DNA of 64,000 nucleotides from Clostridia bacterium (GCA_017461235.1 JAFTYU010000042.1:1-64000); one strand, 5' to 3'. Shown: positions 34,378-42,929, counted from the first letter of the stretch. Numbers and translations are program-made. The notes: a model not told the origin generated them from the letters alone.

Positions 34378-34406
34378 ATTATACAATGTCAAACTCTATG
34401 TGTCAA
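34378..34406 (-). promoter_or_regulatory. Promoter of rpsU
   Basis: Minus strand -35 TTGACA (34401-34406), 17-nt spacer, -10 TATAAT (34378-34383). Perfect consensus, as expected for a ribosomal protein gene. Confidence 0.85.
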
Positions 34407-34465
34407 GTGAAATTTGTGAATTTATTTTTAATTGTTTGAATCGGAGCACAGTTTTCTATACAAAA

Positions 34466-34496
34466 CAAAAAGAGAAAGTCCGGAGACTTTCTCTGT
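34466..34496 (-). terminator. Terminator of the SCP2-transketolase-aminotransferase operon
   Basis: AGAGAAAGTC and GACTTTCTCT form a 10-bp stem with a 4-nt loop, followed on the minus strand by TTTTTGTTTT. It is about 130 nt beyond the last stop codon, so the transcript has a structured 3' UTR. Confidence 0.8.
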
Positions 34497-34497
34497 A

Positions 34498-34614
34498 ATA
34501 TCGTATATTACACTCACGGTCGAGGTAATAACGATATAAGATATGAGCGCAGGACGAAGATTTAGAATACGAAGCTGTATAAGATACTGCGAGTAGGCTA
34601 AATCAAGTCCTGCG
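34498..34614 (-). ncRNA. Structured 3' UTR element or small RNA candidate
   Basis: Between the SCP2 stop (34630) and the terminator are two further inverted repeats. GCGCAGGAC (34541-34549) matches GTCCTGCGC (34606-34614), a 9-bp GC-rich stem that encloses 56 nt. ATATCGT with TATTAC (about 34500-34513) pairs with GTAATA and ACGATAT (about 34527-34540). No reading frame is present. It could be a 3'-UTR-derived small RNA or an mRNA-stabilising structure. No family is recognised. Confidence 0.4.
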
Positions 34615-34629
34615 CCATAGATTATATTG

Positions 34630-35448
34630 TTATTTTGCCATGGCGCCGATTTCCATCATATACGCGCCGATCTGTGCACCAAATTCGGGTGCGCCATCCA
34701 TAATAAGCTTACCCTGCTGAACAGATTCAATCATATCGTCAATAGACATAAGAATACCGAGAGCACTGTCAAGGTTGTTGAAACGCATTGTAAAGAAAGG
34801 AAGAGCGCGTTTGTATTCGCCTCTGCCTGCTTTACTCTTACCGGCTTTGATTCTGATATAAGCTGAAACAGAATCTTCACCGTCAACCTTCCAGGCATAA
34901 ACACGGTCGGGACTCTTTGAAGTCCAGTCATGGATTTCGGGATGACCCATTTTATTAAGAGTGCTGATACCTGAAGAAAGAAGGTAGAAATAGCACTTAA
35001 CGGTAAGGCGTTTATCTTCTTCTTTTTCCGGGGGTTTTTCAGCAGTGAGAAGGCTTGACATTTTAAGAAGTGCCATCATAAATGCGGCTAATTCTTTAAC
35101 ATTTGATAAGCCTATAAATTTGGGCAACGTTGCAGGACCGATTTTACCTTTGAAAAATGCGTTCATTGTTTCAACGGATTTGAACTGAAGTTCAACAAAT
35201 TTCTGGTCCTTTATTCTGTAAGCAACCTTGTTAGCGTGAACGAGCCATTCGTCACCGTTAACAACAAAGTGAGTAGCCCATTTTCCTTCAGGAGCATCAG
35301 GGTCAAGACAACTAACCTGATATACGCAGTGAATATTTTCAAACTTCTTCTGAAGAGAAGGTACGTCTGCGACGATTGTCTTTAAAAGAGGTAATGCACC
35401 GCAAAGGAATATTTTGTTAGTGTATAATGCTTCTTGTGTGTTTGACAA
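34630..35448 (-). CDS. SCP2-like tandem-domain protein (hydrophobic-ligand binding), paralogue 1
   Basis: 272 aa. Two similar halves resemble sterol-carrier-protein-2 folds: FVVNGDEWLVHANKVAYRI in the first, AYIRIKAGKS and the tail DSALGILMSIDDMIESVQQGKLIMDG in the second (quoted in parts). SCP2 domains bind lipids or acyl groups and present them to enzymes. The start is TTG 35448, with GGAGGG about 6 nt upstream. It is the last gene of the five-gene operon, and its relative at 38685 is the first, so the pair flanks the enzymes. Ligand unknown. Confidence 0.6.
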   Translation of the reverse strand: MSNTQEALYTNKIFLCGALPLLKTIVADVPSLQKKFENIHCVYQVSCLDPDAPEGKWATHFVVNGDEWLVHANKVAYRIKDQKFVELQFKSVETMNAFFKGKIGPATLPKFIGLSNVKELAAFMMALLKMSSLLTAEKPPEKEEDKRLTVKCYFYLLSSGISTLNKMGHPEIHDWTSKSPDRVYAWKVDGEDSVSAYIRIKAGKSKAGRGEYKRALPFFTMRFNNLDSALGILMSIDDMIESVQQGKLIMDGAPEFGAQIGAYMMEIGAMAK

Positions 35449-35460
35449 GAATATCCCTCC

Positions 35461-36471
35461 TTAGAACTCGTCGTCCCAGTCATTATCTTCTTCAAAGTCA
35501 GCCTTCATAACTTCACGGACTGCTTCAATGATACCGTTAGAGTCGATACCGATAGTGCTCATAATATCTTCGTGAAGACCGATAGGTGCAAATGTATCCT
35601 GAATACCGAGCTTTTTGAAAGCACAACCCTTACCGGATTCAACAACAACTTCTGCAACTGCGGAACCAAGACCGCCGATAACTGTATGATCTTCAACAGT
35701 GATGATACGGCGTGTATCCATAACTGCCTTAAGAACTGCTTCTTTATCAAGGGGTTTGATTGTGTGCATATCAAGGACTCTTACTTTGAGACCGTCTGCT
35801 TTCTCAAGGAATTCAGCAGCCTGGAAAGCCTGGAATACGCAAGAACCGCAAGCAATAATAGTGATGTCGGAGCCTTCGTGAACTTCTACTGCTTTGCCGA
35901 GCTCAAAACCGTAGTCTGCATCTTTGTAGAGAACACGGTCAAAACCACGGTTGATTCTGATGTAGAAGGGACCGGGTGTGTTATAAGCTGCCATAACTGC
36001 GTTATATGTTTCATAACCGTCAGCGGGGCAGATAACTGTAAGATTAGGAATAGAACGGGTTACTGCAAGGTCGCAGATAGCGTGGTGAGTTGAACCTGCC
36101 TGACCGAAGGATGTACCTGAATGGGTAGCAATAACTTTTGCATTAACGTTCTGATAGCAAAGGTCTGTATGAAGCTGATCTGCAGAACGGAAGGATGCAA
36201 ATTGTGAGAATGTGGAAAGGAAAGGTACAAGCCCTGCCTTAGCCATACCTGCGGCAACACCGAACATATTCTGTTCTGCGATACCTACGTTAAAGAAACG
36301 ATCGGGGAATTTTTTCTGGAAATCACCGATTTTAGTTGATTTTGCAAGGTCAGCAGTAAGAGCTACGACCTCGGGATGAGCCTCTGCCAATTCAACAAGA
36401 GCCTGACCGTAAATCTCGGCAGTTGAGAGAGAGGTTGACTGTTCGGCTGTATAACTTAATCCGCCTGCCAT
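35461..36471 (-). CDS. Transketolase C-terminal subunit (split transketolase)
   Basis: 336 aa. Holds the pyrimidine-binding and C-terminal domains: STAEIYGQALVELAEAHPEV, ADLAKSTKIG, FFNVGIAEQNMFGVAAGMA with the Glu that activates thiamine diphosphate, ATHSGTSFGQAGSTHHAICD, and the C-terminal HTIKPLDKEAVL. It needs the N-terminal subunit encoded 3 nt upstream. Split transketolases transfer two-carbon ketol units; in catabolic or specialised clusters they feed dedicated pathways. ATG 36471 has GGAGG upstream. The C-terminal acidic tail EEDNDWDDEF is unusual. Confidence 0.9.
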   Translation of the reverse strand: MAGGLSYTAEQSTSLSTAEIYGQALVELAEAHPEVVALTADLAKSTKIGDFQKKFPDRFFNVGIAEQNMFGVAAGMAKAGLVPFLSTFSQFASFRSADQLHTDLCYQNVNAKVIATHSGTSFGQAGSTHHAICDLAVTRSIPNLTVICPADGYETYNAVMAAYNTPGPFYIRINRGFDRVLYKDADYGFELGKAVEVHEGSDITIIACGSCVFQAFQAAEFLEKADGLKVRVLDMHTIKPLDKEAVLKAVMDTRRIITVEDHTVIGGLGSAVAEVVVESGKGCAFKKLGIQDTFAPIGLHEDIMSTIGIDSNGIIEAVREVMKADFEEDNDWDDEF

Positions 36472-36473
36472 AA

Positions 36474-37346
36474 TTATTCTGCCTCCTTTTCAACACGTGC
36501 AAGTCTTGCGGCATAAGATTTTTCAAGAGCTTTTTTGCCGTTTTCATATTTTGTGTCATCAAATGCGCCGTAGTGCCATCTGAAGTCACCTTCAATAAAG
36601 TCGATACCGCAACCCTTAACTGTATCGCAAAGGATAAGAACGGGTTTGTCAGTTTCGTTTTCATAAGCAAAGTCGATCGCTTCGCAGAGTTCCTTAATGT
36701 TGTTACCGTCGATTTTCTTAACAATGAAACCGAAAGCTTCCCATTTATCTGCGAGAGGTTCAAGAGCCATAACTTCTTCTGTCGGACCGTCAATCATATT
36801 GTGGTTACGGTCAACAAAAGTGATAAGGTTTGTAAGTTTATAGTGAGCGGCACTCATTGCTGCTTCCCAGTTTGAGCCTTCATCAAGCTCACCGTCACCG
36901 AGAACAACGAATGTTTTATAGTCTTTCTTAAGAAGACGTGCTGCAAGGGCTGTACCGACACCGATTGAAAGTCCGTGACCGAGAGAGCCTGTTGAAGCAT
37001 CAACACCTACAACCTTATTTGAGTCAAGGTGCATACCCATTTTTGAACCTGAAAGATTAAAGGTTTTGAGCATTTCTTTATCGTTGAACCCAAGGTCGCA
37101 AAGAACAGGTGCGTAAGCAATACCTGCGTGACCTTTACTGAGAATAAATCTGTCTCGGTCCTCCCAGTTGGGGTCCTCAACCTTAATGTGCATATATTTG
37201 TGATAGCACACTGTCATAATATCCATAACGCTCATACCGCCGCCAATATGGCCGCTGCCTGCCCAATAGGTAGTGTCAAGGCAGAGATTACGGAGTTCAT
37301 TTGCTTTCTTTTCAAGAGCAAGCCACTCCTGTTTTGAAAGTGCCAT
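36474..37346 (-). CDS. Transketolase N-terminal subunit (split transketolase)
   Basis: 290 aa. Contains the thiamine-diphosphate domain: GSGHIGGGMSVMDIM (conserved His), LSKGHAGIAYAPVL, and the metal-ThDP motif GDGELDEG followed by RNHNMIDG about 26 residues later. Together with the gene downstream it forms one active transketolase. GGAGG before ATG 37346. The downstream partner starts 3 nt after the stop, so equimolar translation is likely. Confidence 0.9.
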   Translation of the reverse strand: MALSKQEWLALEKKANELRNLCLDTTYWAGSGHIGGGMSVMDIMTVCYHKYMHIKVEDPNWEDRDRFILSKGHAGIAYAPVLCDLGFNDKEMLKTFNLSGSKMGMHLDSNKVVGVDASTGSLGHGLSIGVGTALAARLLKKDYKTFVVLGDGELDEGSNWEAAMSAAHYKLTNLITFVDRNHNMIDGPTEEVMALEPLADKWEAFGFIVKKIDGNNIKELCEAIDFAYENETDKPVLILCDTVKGCGIDFIEGDFRWHYGAFDDTKYENGKKALEKSYAARLARVEKEAE

Positions 37347-37396
37347 TTTATTTTCCTCCTGTTATTTATTTTACCGAAAAACATCGGTTATTTTTA

Positions 37397-38662
37397 TTAA
37401 AGTTCCGGATGAAGCTTTTTAACCGCTTTGAAAGCATCCTCAGCGATTTCGATGGTTCTGTTGATATCTTCGTGAGTGAGAGCAGCATTAATAAAGTGGT
37501 TGTGGTGAGAAGCAAAGAATACGCCTCTGTTAACACATTCTGCAATCCAATCCTGATGAAGAAGAAGTGAATCATCGTTAGCAATTCTTAAATAGAAAAG
37601 CGCGGGAGCACCTGATACAACAAGGTCAAAGCCGTGTTCTGCACCTGCTTTTTTAAGACCATCGGTGAGTTCAGTACCCATCTGATGGAAAAGCTTGGGT
37701 GCATCAATTGCTTTAAGCTTGTTGATACAAGCAATACAAGCCGCAAAGGGAACGGCGCTCATCCAGTAAGAGCCTGTGTATGAAAGGCTTGATGCGGCAT
37801 TTTTAAGGAATTCCTTACCGCAGAAAGCAGACATATTATAGCCGTTTGCAAGAGCTTTACAGAAACAGATGATATCAGCTTCAAAACCAAAGAAATGGTC
37901 TGAACCTGCCAGATCAAGACGGAAACCGCAACGAACGTCGTCAACGATAAGAACGATGCCGTTCTTTGTGCAAAGCTCGCGGACTTCTTTCCAGAAGCCT
38001 GCATCGGGGAAGTAGTTGTCAAGGAAGTTGCCGTGGTTATAAGGCTGTGCGATAAGAGCGGCAATTTCGCCGTCATTCTCGGCAATAATCTTTTTAAGAC
38101 CTTCAATATCATTCCAACGTGCGTAAAGGTTGTTCGCAACGTCCTCAGGTGTAACACCGGGATAGTCAATCTTCTGAACCATGGGAGAAACGCCGTGGTA
38201 GAAATTGTTGAAGAAAATAAGTTTCTTTCTGTGGGTATGAGCACGTGCAGTAAGGATAGCACCCTGTGTAGCATCGTTACCGTTTTTTGCAAAGAATGCC
38301 CAGTCAGCAGAATGAACCGTGTCAACAAGGAGCTCTGCACATTCAACCATAATCTTTGAAGGTGATGTTGTGCAGTTGCCTTTTTTAATCTGTTCAATAG
38401 CGGCAGCATCAACATCTTCGTCGCCGTAGCCTAAAATGTTGGGGCCGTATGCACACATATAGTCGATATATTGGTTACCGTCAACATCCCAGAAATATGT
38501 GCCTTTTGCTTTTTCAGAAAAACGGGGCCATCTGTTAACGGGTATAAACTGACCTTCTGCAGGGCCAAGGTGACCATAAACACCGGCAGGGATAACCTTC
38601 GTGGCTCTGTCATACCATTCGTCAGATTTAGTGTTGTTATATAAAGGGAATTTATTACTCAT
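37397..38662 (-). CDS. Class-III PLP aminotransferase, GSAM-like (paralogue 1)
   Basis: 421 aa. Fold-type I class III features: KGTYFWDVDGNQYIDYMCAYGP at about 52-73 (quoted in parts: YFWDVDGNQYIDY), the PLP Asp in LIVDDVRCGFR, and the Schiff-base Lys in FCKALANGYNMSAFCG. It is closest to glutamate-1-semialdehyde aminomutases, but no haem genes are near. It likely moves an amino group on a sugar-derived or aldehyde substrate. GGAGG before ATG 38662. Part of the operon with split transketolase and SCP2 proteins. Confidence 0.85.
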   Translation of the reverse strand: MSNKFPLYNNTKSDEWYDRATKVIPAGVYGHLGPAEGQFIPVNRWPRFSEKAKGTYFWDVDGNQYIDYMCAYGPNILGYGDEDVDAAAIEQIKKGNCTTSPSKIMVECAELLVDTVHSADWAFFAKNGNDATQGAILTARAHTHRKKLIFFNNFYHGVSPMVQKIDYPGVTPEDVANNLYARWNDIEGLKKIIAENDGEIAALIAQPYNHGNFLDNYFPDAGFWKEVRELCTKNGIVLIVDDVRCGFRLDLAGSDHFFGFEADIICFCKALANGYNMSAFCGKEFLKNAASSLSYTGSYWMSAVPFAACIACINKLKAIDAPKLFHQMGTELTDGLKKAGAEHGFDLVVSGAPALFYLRIANDDSLLLHQDWIAECVNRGVFFASHHNHFINAALTHEDINRTIEIAEDAFKAVKKLHPEL

Positions 38663-38684
38663 TTACTGTACCTCCTTCGCCCTG

Positions 38685-39452
38685 TTATGCAAGATACAAC
38701 GCTACTCTGTCAAGAATACGGTTGATGTTATCAAGCATACTGACAAGTCCGTGCATTTCGATTTTACCTGTACCTATACAAGCAAGAGAGTTAACCTTGC
38801 CGTCGAAAAGTGCGCGTGCAGTTTCGATAGATTCAAATATCATTGATGCGCGATATTTTGCAGGTGTGTTCTTGACCGTAACAAGACGGTGATCCTTGCA
38901 AACAAGCTCAACACCTATATTGTCTTTGATACCGATATAAACGCTGCCGTCTTCAATAGCTTTTGCACTGAATTTACCAACTTCATCGTTGTTACCGATC
39001 TGAGCAATGGCTACGCCGATGGTGTAAAGCATAAGCTTTGTGCTTCTTTCAAAGAAAACAGGATCCTTAAGGTCTTCTTCAGTTGCTCTCATATATTTTG
39101 AAAGCAAATCCGTAAGGGGTGTAAAGGTTTTAAGAAGGAAACCGATGTGTGTAAAGCCCTTTGAAGGTATGGGTGTTACAGTACCGTCAATAAGACCGTT
39201 GAACTTCTCACAGCTTGAGAAAGGAATCTTAACGTCACAGTTACTGCAGCCCTGTTCCATACGGCATTTGCCGTTTTTGAAGTAAATTGTTGCGGAAGGA
39301 CCGCCTTTAACCTCGAAACCGATGGAAACAGGCTTTTTGCCCGCAAGAAGCTCTGATGCTTCAGGAACAAGTTCACACAGATTTTCCAAAGTTCCTAAAA
39401 CTGCATACATATTTATGTAAGCGAGTGTTCTGGAATCCATTAAATTTTGCAA
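38685..39452 (-). CDS. SCP2-like tandem-domain protein, paralogue 2
   Basis: 255 aa from TTG 39452. Two SCP2-like halves: FEVKGGPSATIYFKNGKC with CDVKIPFSSCEKFNGLIDG in the first, and FESIETARALFDGKVNSL with a GKIEMHG segment in the second. Cys-rich stretch EQGCSNCDV may bind metal. GGAGG (39462-39466) abuts an ATG at 39461, too close to use, and sits 9 nt before the TTG at 39452. ATG 39440 is also possible. First gene of the minus-strand operon, paralogous to 34630-35448. Confidence 0.6.
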   Translation of the reverse strand: MQNLMDSRTLAYINMYAVLGTLENLCELVPEASELLAGKKPVSIGFEVKGGPSATIYFKNGKCRMEQGCSNCDVKIPFSSCEKFNGLIDGTVTPIPSKGFTHIGFLLKTFTPLTDLLSKYMRATEEDLKDPVFFERSTKLMLYTIGVAIAQIGNNDEVGKFSAKAIEDGSVYIGIKDNIGVELVCKDHRLVTVKNTPAKYRASMIFESIETARALFDGKVNSLACIGTGKIEMHGLVSMLDNINRILDRVALYLA

Positions 39453-39495
39453 AACAAACATCCTCCTTTTTTGCTAAACATTAATAGTCTATTTT

Positions 39496-39524
39496 ATTTT
39501 AGCAGAAGCTTGGTGCAATGTCAA
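39496..39524 (-). promoter_or_regulatory. Promoter of the SCP2-aminotransferase-transketolase operon
   Basis: Minus strand -35 TTGACA (39519-39524), 17-nt spacer, -10 TAAAAT (39496-39501). It faces away from the promoter at 39691-39718, and about 165 nt of AT-rich DNA separates them. Confidence 0.65.
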
Positions 39525-39690
39525 CAAAGAGTACCAAACAAAATACTATTATTTTTGTTGTTTTCGCCGCAAATATTTCAATTTTTTTGATTTTTTAGCA
39601 AATTGCCAAAACGGCACTAAAACCTGCATAAAAGGAGTATTAATTTTTTGTTAAAACTACACACACTTTTTTACGCTGCACTGTTTTTTC

Positions 39691-39718
39691 TTGACTTTTG
39701 ATATTATTATAGTATAAT
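39691..39718 (+). promoter_or_regulatory. Promoter of the aminotransferase-aldolase operon
   Basis: -35 TTGACT (39691-39696), 16-nt spacer, -10 TATAAT (39713-39718). A shared divergent control region with the minus-strand operon is likely, but no clear palindromic operator was found in 39525-39690. Confidence 0.65.
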
Positions 39719-39757
39719 TATGGTGAACGCAAATTCACTCCAAGGAGGTTACTTATT

Positions 39758-41239
39758 ATGGACACAAGATTCGCAATCAGTGAGTATCATGATGCTGCCG
39801 CCGTTACAAGACAGCTGGACGAACTCATCAAAAAACCCATCTACACTATTAAGCCCGAAGTACTTAAACAGTACGAAGAGGAATACTTCGACAAAAAATG
39901 TGCAAAGAGCAAAGAGATGATCGAGGAAGCTAAACAGGTTATCCCCGGCGGTGTTCAGCACAACCTTGCTTTCAACTATCCCTTCCCCCTTGTTTTCACA
40001 AAGGCTGACGGTATGAAGCTTTATGACGTTGACGGCAATGAATATTTCGACTTCCTTCAGGCAGGCGGTCCTACTGTTCTCGGTTCCAACCCCAAGGTTG
40101 TCAGAGATCAGGTTATCGACCTTCTTAACACCTGCGGTCCCTCAACAGGTCTTTTCCACGAGTTTGAATATAAGCTTGCAAAGAAAATCTGCGACAGTAT
40201 GGAATCAGTAGAAATGTTCCGTATGCTCGGCTCAGGTACAGAAGCTTGTATGGCAGCTATCCGTGTTGCAAGACTTGCTACAAAGAAAAAGAATATCGTT
40301 AAAATGGGTGGCGCTTACCACGGTTGGTCCGATCAGCTCGGTTACAGTATCCGTGTTCCCGGCTCCAAATTCACTCAGGCACACGGCGTTCCCCTTTACC
40401 TTTTCAAACATACACAGGAATTCTTCCCCAATGACCTTGATTCACTCGAAAGAGTTCTCAGACGCAACCTTCTCACAGGCGGTACTGCTGCTGTATTTAT
40501 CGAGCCTATCGGTCCCGAAAGCGGCACAAGACCTCTTGACAAGGACTTCAACAAAGGCGTTGAAAGACTTTGCCGCAAATACGGCGCACTCCTTATCTTT
40601 GATGAGGTTGTTACAGGCTTCCGTATCGGTATGGCAGGTGCTCAGGGCTACTACGGCGTTTCTCCTGACCTTACTATCTTCGGTAAAGTTATTGCCGGCG
40701 GTTATCCCGGCGCAGGCGGTATCGGCGGTAAGAGAGAATATATGAAATATCTCGGTGCAGGTCTCGATGCTAGCGGCGAAAAAGTTAAAAAAGCATTTAT
40801 GGGCGGTACAATGGCTGCTACACCTATCTCTTGCGTAGCAGGTTACTACACCCTTGAAGAAATCGACAAACAGAACGCTTGCCAGAAAGCAGGTCAGATG
40901 GGTGACAGACTTACAAAGGGTCTTCAGGAGCTTATCAAGAAATACGACCTTCCCTTCGTTGCTTTCAACCAAGGCTCCGTATGTCACATTGATACCGTTG
41001 GTACAATGCACTACTCCATCAACTGGGCAAAGCCCTGGCAGATTCCCGGTGTTCTTTCCGCTACAAGCGAAAGAAAGAAAGAAATGCAGCATATGGGTGC
41101 GGCTTATATGGCAGAAGGTCTCGTTACTCTCGCAGGCAGCCGTCTTTACACTAACGCTCAGTACACACCCGAACTCATCGACGAAGCTCTTAACAGATTT
41201 GACAGAGTTTTCGCAAACGTTGCAGTTAAAGAAGGTTAA
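39758..41239 (+). CDS. Class-III PLP aminotransferase, GSAM-like (paralogue 2)
   Basis: 493 aa, longer than the roughly 430 of GSAM, with an N-terminal extension of about 50 residues. Motifs: QVIPGGVQHNLAF, LYDVDGNEYFDFLQAGGP, the PLP Asp in LIFDEVVTGFR, and the Lys in IFGKVIAGGYPGAGGIGG. The GSAM family uses glutamate-1-semialdehyde, but related enzymes aminate other aldehydes or ketones. AAGGAGG 8 nt before ATG 39758. Divergent partner of the paralogue at 37397, co-directional with the fused aldolase, so both presumably serve one pathway. Confidence 0.85.
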   Translation: MDTRFAISEYHDAAAVTRQLDELIKKPIYTIKPEVLKQYEEEYFDKKCAKSKEMIEEAKQVIPGGVQHNLAFNYPFPLVFTKADGMKLYDVDGNEYFDFLQAGGPTVLGSNPKVVRDQVIDLLNTCGPSTGLFHEFEYKLAKKICDSMESVEMFRMLGSGTEACMAAIRVARLATKKKNIVKMGGAYHGWSDQLGYSIRVPGSKFTQAHGVPLYLFKHTQEFFPNDLDSLERVLRRNLLTGGTAAVFIEPIGPESGTRPLDKDFNKGVERLCRKYGALLIFDEVVTGFRIGMAGAQGYYGVSPDLTIFGKVIAGGYPGAGGIGGKREYMKYLGAGLDASGEKVKKAFMGGTMAATPISCVAGYYTLEEIDKQNACQKAGQMGDRLTKGLQELIKKYDLPFVAFNQGSVCHIDTVGTMHYSINWAKPWQIPGVLSATSERKKEMQHMGAAYMAEGLVTLAGSRLYTNAQYTPELIDEALNRFDRVFANVAVKEG

Positions 41240-41255
41240 TCACTTAAATTTAAAA

Positions 41256-41283
41256 TGCCACGGCTCACCCCGTGGCATTTTGA
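41256..41283 (+). terminator. Intercistronic hairpin with weak terminator character
   Basis: AAAATGCCACGG and CCGTGGCATTTT form a 12-bp stem with a short loop, then GAAAC. The T-run is only TTTT, so partial termination or RNA stabilisation between the two genes is likely. Confidence 0.5.
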
Positions 41284-41311
41284 AACTGATTTCCTGAAAG
41301 GAGATATCTGT

Positions 41312-42532
41312 ATGGATATTTTAGAAGCTAAAAATTTAGTTATCCGTGCCGGTCACGAACTTTTAAAAGCCGGTCTTATTGTAAGAACATGGGGTAACAT
41401 CAGCTGTCGTATCAGTGATACTCAGTTTGTTATTACTCCCAGCGGTAAGGCTTATGATACACTTACACCGGACGATATCGTGCTCGTAAATATCGCTGAT
41501 CTTGAATACGAAGGCGATGTTAAGCCCTCCTCCGAAAAGGGTATTCACGCATCCTGCTACGAGCTTCGTCCCGATGTTAATTTTGTAATTCATACACATC
41601 AGAAAAACGCTTCTGTTGTGAGCACTCTCGGTCTCGATGTGAACAATATTACAGGCGAAGATGCTGAGCTTCTCGGCTCATCTGTTCCTTGTGCTTCATA
41701 CGGTCTTCCCGGTCAGCCCAAGCTCCGCAAGGGTGTTATAGCTGCTCTTGAGCGTTCGGACTCCAATGCTGTTATTATGAAGCATCACGGCGCAGTTTGT
41801 ATGGGTGTTGATTATGACAACGCTTTCAAGGTTGCTATTGCACTTGAAACTGTTTGTGAAAACTTCATCATCAATCGCTGCAGTGATATTTCGGGTAAAG
41901 CAATTGACACATTTGAAGGTGTTATTGACTATGTTACTGATGTTATCACTTCAGGCGAAAAATATAAACCCGCCAAAGAATTTGCTCCCTGCGACAGTTC
42001 AAGAAAAGGTAACTGTATTTTCGTAGGCGAAAAAGACAAATCCAGCGCTATCATCGATACAAAGAGCGGTGCTTGGATAGGCGGCAGTGAAATTCCCGAC
42101 AGTGCTGATCTTCACTGGAGAATTTACAAAAAGAGAAAAGACGTTAACTACATCCGCCACACTAAAGATGCAAGCGTTGTTGCTATGTCAAGAAAAGGTA
42201 AAAAGATGAAGCCCTTCCTTGATGACCTTGCTCAGCTTTGCGGTCCTGTTGTTAAATGCGCAACATTCGATCCTGATAACACTCTCAAATCAGGCAAAAA
42301 GGTTGCAAAGGCTCTCGGCAAACGCAATGCCGTATTCGTTAAGGATAACGGTGCTCTTTGCGTAGCAGGCAGTGAATATGATGCAGAAGCGGTTGAGCTC
42401 GTTATGGAAAAAGGCTGTAAAACCGCTCTCGGTGCAGAGCTTTACGCAGAAGCAAAACCCATCGGTGCATTTGATGCACACCTTATGAATTTTATTTATA
42501 AGGTTAAATATTCTAAAAAAGCAGGTAAATAA
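41312..42532 (+). CDS. Fused tandem class-II aldolase/adducin-type protein
   Basis: 406 aa in two homologous halves. The N-terminal half (1-215) has the class-II aldolase site: GNISCRI, SSEKGIHAS with the catalytic Glu, zinc ligands in HTHQ, and KHHGAVCMG. The C-terminal half (about 235-400) keeps the fold and a GGSE Glu but has HTK instead of HTH and KDNGALCVAG instead of KHHG, so its zinc site is lost. Relatives cleave or form sugar-1-phosphates such as fuculose-1-phosphate. GGAG 8 nt before ATG 41312; the longer frame from 41255 overlaps the hairpin and is rejected. Confidence 0.82.
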   Translation: MDILEAKNLVIRAGHELLKAGLIVRTWGNISCRISDTQFVITPSGKAYDTLTPDDIVLVNIADLEYEGDVKPSSEKGIHASCYELRPDVNFVIHTHQKNASVVSTLGLDVNNITGEDAELLGSSVPCASYGLPGQPKLRKGVIAALERSDSNAVIMKHHGAVCMGVDYDNAFKVAIALETVCENFIINRCSDISGKAIDTFEGVIDYVTDVITSGEKYKPAKEFAPCDSSRKGNCIFVGEKDKSSAIIDTKSGAWIGGSEIPDSADLHWRIYKKRKDVNYIRHTKDASVVAMSRKGKKMKPFLDDLAQLCGPVVKCATFDPDNTLKSGKKVAKALGKRNAVFVKDNGALCVAGSEYDAEAVELVMEKGCKTALGAELYAEAKPIGAFDAHLMNFIYKVKYSKKAGK

Positions 42533-42535
42533 TAC

Positions 42536-42564
42536 TTTACAAATGAATATTTGTATGTTATAAT
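42536..42564 (+). promoter_or_regulatory. Promoter of rpsO
   Basis: -35 TTTACA (42536-42541), 17-nt spacer, -10 TATAAT (42559-42564). Predicted start near 42571 gives a leader of about 95 nt. Confidence 0.7.
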
Positions 42565-42570
42565 ACCAAA

Positions 42571-42665
42571 GCCTTATGACTCGGAGTATGGAGTAAGCGT
42601 TCAAAACGCATTCACCTGCCCTACCTTCTGGGTTATTCGGTAAATATTTAATGAGGTGAAAAACT
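42571..42665 (+). promoter_or_regulatory. rpsO leader, candidate S15 autoregulatory RNA
   Basis: The leader contains a GCGTT/AACGC hairpin (about 42597-42611) and CCCTACC/GGGTT pairing close to the GAGGTG ribosome site. S15 mRNAs in several bacteria carry leaders bound by S15. The structure is by hand and the autoregulation is inferred from the family. Confidence 0.4.
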
Positions 42666-42929
42666 ATGACACAGGCAGAAAAACAGGCTATTATTGCTGA
42701 ATACGCAACACACGAAGGCGACACAGGTTCTCCCGAAGTACAGATCGCTGTTCTCACAAAGAGAATTAACGACCTTAATGCTCATCTTAAGAGCAATATG
42801 AAGGACCACCACTCTCGTCGCGGTCTTCTTAAAATGGTAGGTCACAGAAGAAACCTTCTTGCATACCTTCAGAAAACCGACATCGAGCGTTATCGTGCTA
42901 TCGTTGCACGTCTTGGTCTTCGTAAATAA
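42666..42929 (+). CDS. rpsO: 30S ribosomal protein S15
   Basis: 87 aa, full length. Canonical regions: [18 protein letters not shown] (within 18 residues), [16 protein letters not shown], and [15 protein letters not shown]. It binds 16S rRNA in the small-subunit platform. GAGGTG before the ATG. Followed by a strong terminator and then pnp, the classic rpsO-pnp order. Confidence 0.96.
   Translation: MTQAEKQAIIAEYATHEGDTGSPEVQIAVLTKRINDLNAHLKSNMKDHHSRRGLLKMVGHRRNLLAYLQKTDIERYRAIVARLGLRK

Noticed and set aside
40442..41092. 216-aa antisense open frame over the aminotransferase
   Set aside because: A shadow of the real gene caused by codon bias; no ribosome site or promoter.
37397..41239. Haem (tetrapyrrole) pathway because of two GSAM-like genes
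   Set aside because: No hemA, hemB, hemC or hemD-like genes are adjacent, and two diverged copies beside transketolase and aldolase point to another substrate.
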